From Syntrophomonas sp. UBA4911 (GTDB lineage Bacteria; Bacillota; Syntrophomonadia; Syntrophomonadales; Syntrophomonadaceae): 16,847 nucleotides of DNA. Below are positions 6,874 to 13,032 of the stretch, one piece after another. The stretch is taken from contig DHCD01000001.1 in assembly GCA_002398105.1 (NCBI GenBank), positions 1,908 to 18,754 of the forward strand, given 5' to 3'. Position numbers and translations under genes: made by a program. The stretch's first letter is position 1; every line of letters begins with the position of its first letter. The notes under the pieces were generated by a model. The model did no database searches. It worked only from the letters and a program-made list of their open reading frames with translations, and was not told the DNA's origin.

Positions 6874-7692
6874 ATGTCTTTTATAACCGGACGCAAATTT
6901 ATAAACCAGGAAGCATTACCGCACATGTGGTGTCAGGGATGCGGCAATGGAACGGTTCTTAGTGCTCTGGCCAGGACCTTTGAGCAATTAAAATATACCA
7001 ATGAAGATACGGTGGTAGTTACCGGCATCGGTTGCTGGGGAAAAGCCGACGATTATCTGACTACCAACGCCCTGCATGTTACCCATGGCAGAGCTCTGCC
7101 CTTTGCCACCGGAATCAAAGCGGCAAAGCCTGAGCTTCATGTAGTGGCTTTGATGGGTGACGGTGACGGCACCACTATCGGCGGCAATCATTTCATCCAC
7201 TCCGCCCGCAGAAATATAGATATTACCGCTATAATCGTCAATAACCTGAACTACGGTATGACCGGCGGACAATTCTCGGCTACTACTCCCCATGATGCTA
7301 TTACTGCTACTACCGCTTTCGGCAACCCGGAAAGGCCTTTTGATGTCTGTGCTCTGGCCGAAGCGGCAGGAGCCAACTATGTAGCCCGTACCACGATTTA
7401 CAACGGGCGTCTGCTCCGCAGCAGCATCAAGGATGCCCTGACCAAGAAGGGTTTTTCACTGGTGGAAGTAATCAGTCCCTGTCCCACCCAATTCGGCCGC
7501 CGCAATAAAATCAACCCCGCGGTAGAGATGTTAAGATCCCTTAGAGATAAGGCGGTCACCAAAGATGTATTCGATAAGCTCAGCGCGGAGGAAAAAGATA
7601 ATCATATTTTAATCGGCAGCCTGGTCAATAAAGACGCAGCCGATTTTAATACCCGATATGAAGAAATAAGAAGCAAAGCCTTGCAGAAATAA
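6874..7692 (+). CDS. korB: 2-oxoacid:ferredoxin oxidoreductase, beta subunit (thiamine diphosphate-binding)
   Basis: 272 residues from ATG 6874, after AAGGAGG. The thiamine diphosphate/Mg motif G-D-G-D is at residues 95-98 with N-N at 123-124. Four Cys in the positions that bind the beta-subunit 4Fe-4S cluster are present: Cys20 and Cys23 in W-C-Q-G-C-G, Cys54 in G-I-G-C-W-G, and Cys203 in S-P-C-P-T. H-G-R-A-L-P-F-A-T-G-I-K near 71-82 is also a family hallmark. Length is typical of KorB. It works with the alpha, gamma and ferredoxin-like subunits encoded next to it, in the cytoplasm. Confidence 0.95.
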   Translation: MSFITGRKFINQEALPHMWCQGCGNGTVLSALARTFEQLKYTNEDTVVVTGIGCWGKADDYLTTNALHVTHGRALPFATGIKAAKPELHVVALMGDGDGTTIGGNHFIHSARRNIDITAIIVNNLNYGMTGGQFSATTPHDAITATTAFGNPERPFDVCALAEAAGANYVARTTIYNGRLLRSSIKDALTKKGFSLVEVISPCPTQFGRRNKINPAVEMLRSLRDKAVTKDVFDKLSAEEKDNHILIGSLVNKDAADFNTRYEEIRSKALQK

Positions 7693-7716
7693 TATTTGAA
7701 CAGGTGGTGATTATTA

Positions 7717-8253
7717 ATGAAAAATAGACAGGAAGTAATTTTAGCCGGTTCCGGCGGCCAGGGTTTGATCATGGCAGGAATCCTGCTGGCTGAAACCGGT
7801 ATGAACGAAGGCAAAAATGTAGTTCAGACTCAAAGTTACGGAATAGCAAGCCGGGGTGGTTTTTCTTCCTCCGAAGTTATTATTTCTGACGATGAGATCA
7901 TTTTTCAGCATGTGGAAGATCCTGATGTAATAGTAGTATTATCGCAGGAAGCTATGCAAATATACGACGGTTTTGATACCACCATTATTTATGACTCCGA
8001 CCTGGTTACCCCCGGTAAAGGCAATAATCGCTTCGGCGCTCCTTTTACCAAAGCCGCCTTTGAACTGGGCAATCCGGCATCTATAAATATCATATTCTTA
8101 GGCTGTCTGCTGCAGCTTAAGCCGGTAGTCGATCCCGCTAAATTCGCGGCGGTAGTAGACAAAAAATTCAAATCCAACCGCAATAATGAAAAAGCCTTGC
8201 AAAAAGGTGTGGAACTGGGCAACATGCTTAAGGAGGCGATGGCAAAATGCTAG
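7717..8253 (+). CDS. korC: 2-oxoacid:ferredoxin oxidoreductase, gamma subunit
   Basis: 178 residues from ATG 7717, with a weaker CAGGTGGTG ribosome site. The N-terminus carries the gamma-subunit signature A-G-S-G-G-Q-G-L near residues 10-17, then Q-T-Q-S-Y-G-I-A-S-R-G-G, as in KorC/VorC proteins. The gamma subunit contacts CoA in this enzyme class. It lies 24 bases after korB and overlaps korD by 7 bases (8247-8253), which suggests coupled translation. Confidence 0.94.
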   Translation: MKNRQEVILAGSGGQGLIMAGILLAETGMNEGKNVVQTQSYGIASRGGFSSSEVIISDDEIIFQHVEDPDVIVVLSQEAMQIYDGFDTTIIYDSDLVTPGKGNNRFGAPFTKAAFELGNPASINIIFLGCLLQLKPVVDPAKFAAVVDKKFKSNRNNEKALQKGVELGNMLKEAMAKC

Positions 8254-8465
8254 ATGGCGACTACAAAGTTGAAATTAACCCGGAGAATTGCAAGGAATGC
8301 GGCTTTTGCCTGGAAATGTGCGCTCCCAAAGTCTTTGCTAAATCCGACGATGTAAATGTTAACGGCTTCCGTCCTATGGCGGTAGTAAATGCGGCAGAAT
8401 GCGACGGTTGTGAAAAATGCGTAATGATCTGCCCGGATTTCGCTATTACCGTGACTGAATTATAA
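8247..8465 (+). CDS. korD: 2-oxoacid:ferredoxin oxidoreductase, delta (ferredoxin-like) subunit
   Basis: 72 residues from ATG 8247. AAGGAGG at about 8230-8236, inside the end of korC, serves as the ribosome site. Two complete C-x2-C-x2-C-x3-C motifs are present: Cys15/18/21/25 and Cys52/55/58/62. The second is followed by the usual Pro, while the first is followed by Ala. This is the two-cluster ferredoxin subunit that passes electrons from the thiamine diphosphate enzyme to free ferredoxin. Here it is the last gene of the set, whereas many kor operons start with it. Confidence 0.93.
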   Translation: MLDGDYKVEINPENCKECGFCLEMCAPKVFAKSDDVNVNGFRPMAVVNAAECDGCEKCVMICPDFAITVTEL

Positions 8466-8497
8466 ATAGCTGAATAATTCATTCCTCCTGCTCTCCG

Positions 8498-8550
8498 CAT
8501 AAATGCTCTGAGGTCGACCTTAATAAAGGTTTTTCCTTGGAGCATTTATG
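8498..8550 (+). terminator. Long inverted repeat after korD, possible terminator
   Basis: CATAAATGCTCTGAGG (8498-8513) and CCTTGGAGCATTTATG (8535-8550) form a 16-bp RNA stem, of which two pairs are G-U. Nested inside is a small hairpin ACCTT/AAGGT (8517-8521, 8526-8530) running into five T (8530-8534). The inner hairpin plus T-run could act as a weak intrinsic terminator. The outer stem has no T-run after it. It lies 33 bases after the korD stop. Confidence 0.55.
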
Positions 8551-8766
8551 TGTTATAATGTTCAATATCATTTCAATCAGTCCTTATAGGATGTCTACAT
8601 AAATAAACCCTTATCCTGTTTTTCAGTTCAATTTTAAAGAACTTATCCGGCTTTTTAACACTCTATTTTTAGTGGAGGTTAGCGGCAAATTTTTCAATCC
8701 GATAATTACTTTCAATTTGATAAATTCAATTTAGGATTTCTCGCTTTGATAGAGTCATTTTACCGG

Positions 8767-8783
8767 TGGCATTGTTTTTGCAT
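8767..8783 (+). promoter_or_regulatory. Sigma-54 (-24/-12) promoter of the regulator gene
   Basis: TGGCATTGTTTTTGCAT has -24 GG at 8768-8769 and -12 GC at 8780-8781, exactly 10 bases apart. Predicted start of transcription is near 8793, about 45 bases before the TTG start of the regulator. The T-rich stretch before TTGC is common in strong sigma-54 sites. The rest of 8551-8766 is AT-rich with repeated CAATTT motifs and no gene. Confidence 0.85.
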
Positions 8784-8837
8784 ATATTTGGTTGAATACT
8801 GTCGTAAATCGTCGTGGACTTGCAGGAGGGGATAATC

Positions 8838-10664
8838 TTGAGTTACGACTTGAATTCTATTCAGGAATTTATTCAACAGGTTGCCGAGGCAGTTGCGATT
8901 GTTACCAAAGTGGATATTGTCATTATAGATGCCAACCGGAATCTGGTTGCTTCCTCCGCCGGCAGCAGGGATCCTGCCGGACAGGAGTATTATCATCACG
9001 GCAGTCTTACCGACCGTCTGTTTGATGAGGGGGGGAGTGATATTTTCATATCCCGCGAACCGGGTATGGCTCCGGAGTGTATCGGATGTAAAAACTACGG
9101 TACTTGTCACCATTTGTTCGTAGTCGCTTTTCCCATCAGGGTCAACGGTAAGATGCTGGGGAGTTTCTGCATTGCCGCTACCACCGAGCAGCAGCGGGCC
9201 GTTATGCTGGAAAGTGAATCCCAGGTGCTGCAATTTTTGGGCAAAATAACCGTTATGATTGAAAGTGTCATCAACGAGCGTTTGATGCAAAACCAACTGA
9301 ACGTTCTGTTAAAAAGGTATAATTATGTTATTAATTCCGTCCACGAAGGCATCATTGCTACTGACAGCGACAATAACATCGTGCATATGAACCGCTCTGC
9401 TTCCAGGCTTCTGGAACTGGAGGAAGACCGCGTGCTGGGGAAGTCAATATTATCGCTTTTCCCCGACCTTAATATCTCTTTTGCCGATGAGCGCCCATTG
9501 GAAACCGAGCTTGACTATAAAAAAACCAGTAAGAGCAGAAAAAAAAGTTTTATGGCAACTGTAGTGCCTATTTTAGGAGAAAACAAGGAGCATATGGGAG
9601 TCAACATCTCTATCCGCAATCTGAGCGAGGTACAGTCATATGCGTCCAGACTGATGGGCAGCTTCAGCAAATACAGCTTCGACGATATCCAGGGCAATAG
9701 CCTGGCCTTAAAACAGATTAAAGAGAGTTTGCGTAAAGCTGCTCTGACCGACTCTACCATTCTGATCCGGGGCGAAAGCGGTACGGGTAAGGAACTGTTC
9801 GCCCATGCGGTCCACACCGCCAGTTATCGGGTCGATAAAAACTTTATCGCCCTCAATTGCAGCGCTATACCAGACTCCCTGCTGGAAAGCGAACTGTTCG
9901 GTTACGAGGAAGGGGCCTTTACCGGAGCTAAGAAGGGCGGCAAACCGGGCAAATTCGAGCTGGCCCGGGGAGGAACCATCTTTCTGGATGAAATCGGGGA
10001 CATGCCTCTGCATCTGCAAAGCAAACTCTTACGGGTGCTGGAGAACCGGGTTATTGAAAGAGTTGGCGGTATAGAACAGATTCCCATTGACGTCAGAATC
10101 ATCGCCGCTACCAACCGCAACCTGGAAGAGATGGTAGAAAACCATGAATTCCGTGATGATTTGTACTACCGACTGAGCGTTATTCCGGTTTTCATTCCCC
10201 CACTCCGGGAGCGGAAAGAAGATATTCCTATCCTGATCGAACATTTTTTGGCCAAATACAGCAAGCATATGGGACGCAGCCTGCAGAGAATCGACCCTCA
10301 GGTTCAGAAAATGCTGCTCCATTATTCATGGCCGGGTAATATTAGAGAATTGCAAAATACCATTGAATATGCCATTAACATGAGTGAAGATGGGCAGATG
10401 ATAGGGATGGAGCACCTTCCCAACCGCCTATTCCGGGTGGGCAACACTGAGAACAAATCCCTGCAGATAAACGGCGGCCTCTTTAAAGGCGCTATCCCCA
10501 ATCAACCGGGTAAACTTAAAAATATGGAAATCGAAGCTGTCTGTCAGGCTCTGGAGAAATTCGGGACAACCACGGAGGGCAAAGAACAAGCCGCCAAATA
10601 TTTGGGCATAAGTATCGCCACCCTGTATCGCCGGCTGAAAGAGATCAATTCACTGAAGGATTAA
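8838..10664 (+). CDS. Sigma-54-dependent transcriptional activator with Cys-cluster sensor and PAS domain
   Basis: 608 residues from TTG 8838-8840, chosen because AGGAGGGG lies 6 bases upstream. A GTG at 8814 precedes that site. Residues 1 to about 145 form a sensor region starting S-Y-D-L-N-S-I-Q-E-F-I-Q-Q-V-A-E-A, with Cys81/Cys84/Cys90 in a C-x2-C-x5-C pattern. A PAS domain spans about 157-262. The AAA+ domain follows, with Walker A G-E-S-G-T-G-K-E at 312-319, the sigma-54-contacting loop G-A-F-T-G-A at 359-364 and Walker B F-L-D-E-I-G-D near 382-388. A Fis-type helix-turn-helix ends the protein (about 575-605, A-A-K-Y-L-G-I-S-I-A-T-L-Y-R-R-L). It should bind upstream sites and open sigma-54 promoters by ATP hydrolysis. 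It lies amid five such promoters including its own, so it is the obvious activator of the cluster. No receiver domain is present, so it probably senses a ligand or redox state directly. Confidence 0.95.
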   Translation: MSYDLNSIQEFIQQVAEAVAIVTKVDIVIIDANRNLVASSAGSRDPAGQEYYHHGSLTDRLFDEGGSDIFISREPGMAPECIGCKNYGTCHHLFVVAFPIRVNGKMLGSFCIAATTEQQRAVMLESESQVLQFLGKITVMIESVINERLMQNQLNVLLKRYNYVINSVHEGIIATDSDNNIVHMNRSASRLLELEEDRVLGKSILSLFPDLNISFADERPLETELDYKKTSKSRKKSFMATVVPILGENKEHMGVNISIRNLSEVQSYASRLMGSFSKYSFDDIQGNSLALKQIKESLRKAALTDSTILIRGESGTGKELFAHAVHTASYRVDKNFIALNCSAIPDSLLESELFGYEEGAFTGAKKGGKPGKFELARGGTIFLDEIGDMPLHLQSKLLRVLENRVIERVGGIEQIPIDVRIIAATNRNLEEMVENHEFRDDLYYRLSVIPVFIPPLRERKEDIPILIEHFLAKYSKHMGRSLQRIDPQVQKMLLHYSWPGNIRELQNTIEYAINMSEDGQMIGMEHLPNRLFRVGNTENKSLQINGGLFKGAIPNQPGKLKNMEIEAVCQALEKFGTTTEGKEQAAKYLGISIATLYRRLKEINSLKD

Positions 10665-10683
10665 TCCGCTTTTAAAAGCACAA

Positions 10684-10724
10684 GGTATGATTTAACGATC
10701 CCGTAAGTCCCATTAAATCATACC
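10684..10724. terminator. Bidirectional terminator between the regulator and yqeC
   Basis: GGTATGATTTAA (10684-10695) and TTAAATCATACC (10713-10724) form a perfect 12-bp stem with a 17-base loop between two convergent genes, 19 bases after the regulator stop and 20 bases after the yqeC stop. Neither side has a long T-run, so its efficiency is uncertain, but the position fits a shared terminator. Confidence 0.65.
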
Positions 10725-10744
10725 CTGGCTTCTTAAAAGTACTT

Positions 10745-11500
10745 CTATTCTATTATATCCGCTACCGGATTTTCACTGTGCATGGAACATAAAATTATTT
10801 TACTGAGCCGTTTGCTTTCTTTAAGCAGCCGGGCAGTTTCATATACCTCATCCCAGGTGCCGAGGGAATCAATTTTGTTGATAACGGCTATATTTTCCGC
10901 CTGGGCAGGGCTGGTGCGCAATATTCCCCGGGGGTGCGCAATCAGCCGCGCTATGGTTTCAGGTTTTACTATAGTGCCCATTTCCTGCCCGGTAAGCTCC
11001 GCCGCTATCTCCGGCCGGTGGACATACTCGGCATCAAGAGGACGTCCTAAAACATCGGCTCCGATCACTATTATCAACCGGGTAGTTATTTCCGGAATTA
11101 CCGGTTCATAGTCCAGGTGCCCCTTCAGCGGCCGCCCTTTGGACCCGTCCGCCTCCACCAGTATAAAGTCCACCTGACCGGTTTTAAACAGAGCCGCGAG
11201 GTCTGAGGGTTTAACCCCATCAAACTTATTATTTTTCTTAATTCTTTGCGAGGCCAAAACCGGTCTTTGACCGGACTGAAGAACCTTGATGAGGGCCTCT
11301 TCATAACCTTCCCGGTCAGTATAGAAGCAAGGGTATCTTCCCGGCTCCGGCGCTGCTATTTTGGTGGTGGTAGTTATTAATACCCGGTAAGGCGCCGGGA
11401 TTTCCTCCGCCAGATGGTACATTATGCTGGTCTTGCCCCCCCCGCCGACCAACGCTACTGTCGCACACTGCCCCAAGTTGAGAGCCTGGTATAGTTTCAT
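10745..11500 (-). CDS. yqeC: YqeC-family accessory protein for selenium-dependent molybdenum hydroxylases
   Basis: 251 residues from ATG 11500, with a modest AAAGGA site upstream. The N-terminal P-loop G-G-G-G-K-T-S is at residues 19-25, followed by T-T-T-T-K-I near 43-48. L-V-E-A-D-G-S-K-G-R-P-L-K-G near 114-127 and V-I-N-K-I-D near 208-213 complete the YqeC pattern. Families of this type occur with selenium-dependent molybdenum hydroxylases (xanthine, purine and nicotinate types) and are thought to help build the labile selenium/molybdenum cofactor. The biochemistry is not settled. No molybdenum hydroxylase gene lies in this window. It follows the second PreA-like gene by 35 bases and should be co-transcribed from its sigma-54 promoter. 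Confidence 0.88.
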   Translation of the reverse strand: MKLYQALNLGQCATVALVGGGGKTSIMYHLAEEIPAPYRVLITTTTKIAAPEPGRYPCFYTDREGYEEALIKVLQSGQRPVLASQRIKKNNKFDGVKPSDLAALFKTGQVDFILVEADGSKGRPLKGHLDYEPVIPEITTRLIIVIGADVLGRPLDAEYVHRPEIAAELTGQEMGTIVKPETIARLIAHPRGILRTSPAQAENIAVINKIDSLGTWDEVYETARLLKESKRLSKIILCSMHSENPVADIIE

Positions 11501-11535
11501 ACCCTAAAAAATCCTTTCCGCCCAGAATAAGAGCA

Positions 11536-12744
11536 CTAGTTAAAGTCGCCCAGGAAAACGGGAACCGGACCTCGCATGAAGATGGCTTCGTCCAGGCAAA
11601 GGGAAGCACATAAGCCGCAGCCGTCGCATTTGCCGGGATCAATTATGGCCTTCTTGTTTTTAAAAGAAATGGCCCCGTACAGGCACCAGCCCTTACACAT
11701 ACCGCATCCGGTGCATCTTTGCGGATTAACTACTGAAATAGCCCTGGTTTCACGATCTACTTTATCCCAGGTCACAATTTGGCTGAGACTTATGCCCCTC
11801 AGTTCAGCAATACTGGAGAAGCCTTTCCTTTCCATATAGGACTCCAGGCCGATTATGAAATCATTGATTTTACGGAAACCCATTTCGCTATACATTAGGG
11901 CGGTGCAGGTTTGTACAGTGCTGGCGCCTGCCATTATAGCCTTCACAATATCCTGCCAGCCCCAAATGCCGCTGCTGGCTGATATCGGGATATCAACTTC
12001 CTTCGCCACCTTGGCTACCCATTTCAACATCAGCGGACGCATCCATGGGCCCCCTACGCCGGCAAAAGAGCCATGCAGCAAAGGTCTTCCAGTCTCAATA
12101 TCAAGATCCAGAGCCGGGAAACGGTTCATCACCGTAACCCCGCTGGCTCCACACTCCTGCATCTTCCGCGCCATCATGACCGGACTTATTGCCTCCGCCG
12201 TCAGCTTCACAAATACCGGCAGGTCAACCGTCGCAACTACCGTTCTGACTACCTCACAGGCTAGCTCCGGATCACTTCCCAGTTCCAGGCCGCTTTTATA
12301 GCCCAGATCGTTCGGATGCGGGCAGCCAAAATTAAGTTCCAACATATCCACACCGGTACCAGCCATCTTCCGGGCCAGATCAGCCCATACCTGAAGGGTA
12401 GTACCCGATATGCTGCCTATCAGCCTGGTATTATGAGCGTGACAATACCGAGCCGCCCCGGCCAGTTCCTGGGCCCACTCCTCCGGCGTATGCGTAGCAA
12501 GAAACTCACAGGAGTAATTGGAGAAAGCAAAGGGCCAAGCCTTCTTATGCAGTATGGTAAAACGCGGTGATACATGTTTTTGCAGCCGGGATTCAACTGT
12601 TACCGTTTTAGCTACAATCCCGCCGACACCATAATCCACACATTTTTTCATAAAGCTTGAATCCTTGGTTGGCGTCGCCGAAGCAACAACTATTGGGTTT
12701 TTGAACATTCTGCCACATACTTCTATGCTTAAATCCGGCTTCAA
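11536..12744 (-). CDS. PreA-like dihydropyrimidine/dihydroorotate dehydrogenase-family oxidoreductase with two 4Fe-4S clusters (copy 2)
   Basis: 402 residues from a TTG start at 12744, with an AGGGGGG ribosome site upstream. It is a close paralogue of the protein at 4043-5257, with about two thirds of residues identical by eye and nearly the same length. It keeps the loop N-F-G-C-P-H with Cys141, V-K-L-T with Lys180, and the unusual Asn207-Arg208 pair and G-G-P-W-M-R-P loop. Cluster motifs are Cys344/347/350/354 and Cys373/376/379/383. The last Cys is followed by Leu rather than the usual Pro. Like copy 1 it lacks an adjacent PreT reductase. It leads a two-gene unit with yqeC. The two copies may act on successive ring intermediates, form a heteromer, or be conditional duplicates. 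Confidence 0.9.
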   Translation of the reverse strand: MKPDLSIEVCGRMFKNPIVVASATPTKDSSFMKKCVDYGVGGIVAKTVTVESRLQKHVSPRFTILHKKAWPFAFSNYSCEFLATHTPEEWAQELAGAARYCHAHNTRLIGSISGTTLQVWADLARKMAGTGVDMLELNFGCPHPNDLGYKSGLELGSDPELACEVVRTVVATVDLPVFVKLTAEAISPVMMARKMQECGASGVTVMNRFPALDLDIETGRPLLHGSFAGVGGPWMRPLMLKWVAKVAKEVDIPISASSGIWGWQDIVKAIMAGASTVQTCTALMYSEMGFRKINDFIIGLESYMERKGFSSIAELRGISLSQIVTWDKVDRETRAISVVNPQRCTGCGMCKGWCLYGAISFKNKKAIIDPGKCDGCGLCASLCLDEAIFMRGPVPVFLGDFN

Positions 12745-12787
12745 TTCACATCCCCCCTAACTATATTATCAATTGTATACTTTATTA

Positions 12788-12805
12788 TAGCAATTTTCAT
12801 GCCAA
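12788..12805 (-). promoter_or_regulatory. Sigma-54 (-24/-12) promoter of the second PreA-like gene and yqeC
   Basis: The minus strand reads CTTGGCATGAAAATTGCT. The -24 GG corresponds to 12802-12803 and the -12 GC to 12790-12791, with the 10-base gap. Predicted start is near 12778, about 34 bases before the TTG start. Confidence 0.87.
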
Positions 12806-12820
12806 GCCTTTAACCGGCTA

Positions 12821-12840
12821 TTTTAGCATTTCTGCTAAAA
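12821..12840. promoter_or_regulatory. Perfect palindrome upstream of the second PreA-like promoter
   Basis: TTTTAGCA and TGCTAAAA are exact inverted repeats separated by 4 bases, centred about 28 bases above the -24 element. This is a plausible operator for a dimeric regulator. It is close for an enhancer site of a sigma-54 activator, so a second regulator or looping with short DNA is possible. Related half-motifs occur upstream of dctP (1931-1938) and the first PreA-like gene (5348-5353). Confidence 0.45.
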
Positions 12841-12881
12841 AAGATTTTTATCATTTTATCAAGATTTATCATTTTGCACAT

Positions 12882-12938
12882 TACGGCATCAATAAAGGCT
12901 CCTGTTTGTGCACAGGAGCCCGCATAACGAATGCCGTA
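12882..12938 (-). terminator. Terminator of the gcd operon
   Basis: GGCTCCTGT (12897-12905) and ACAGGAGCC (12912-12920) form a 9-bp stem with a 6-base loop. On the minus strand TTTATT follows directly, giving a normal intrinsic terminator for the gcdA transcript. It is framed by an outer pair TACGGCAT (12882-12889) and ATGCCGTA (12931-12938). No T-run follows on the plus strand. Confidence 0.8.
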
Positions 12939-12953
12939 GCGGCATTATATGAA

Positions 12954-13028
12954 TTTTCCCTCAATCTGCCCGCTTGTGTGGGGAGGAGTGGGGGGTTCTG
13001 ACCATACCAGCGGGCATTTAAGGGAAAA
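12954..13028 (-). repeat. Two-stage stem-loop directly after gcdA
   Basis: Outer arms TTTTCCCT (12954-12961) and AGGGAAAA (13021-13028) and inner arms TGCCCGCT (12967-12974) and AGCGGGCA (13009-13016) are all perfect 8-bp pairs. A small internal loop (5 and 4 bases) separates them, and a 34-base loop lies inside. On the plus strand the loop is G-rich; in the gcdA message it is C-rich. The structure starts 4 bases after the gcdA stop and precedes the terminator. Function is unknown. Confidence 0.6.
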
Positions 13029-13032
13029 CTTA

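Noticed and set aside
8554..8559. TATAAT as a sigma-70 -10 box before the regulator
   Set aside because: No acceptable -35 element at 16-18 bases upstream. The sigma-54 site at 8767-8783 is far better and closer.
8760..9296. Minus-strand 178-codon frame opposite the start of the regulator
   Set aside because: It overlaps the sigma-54 promoter and the sensor region of the regulator on the other strand. No family motifs or ribosome site.
12975..13008. Possible G-quadruplex in the G-rich loop on the plus strand
   Set aside because: Only two clear G4+ runs are present (GGGG and GGGGGG with short GG between). The surrounding stems explain the symmetry better.
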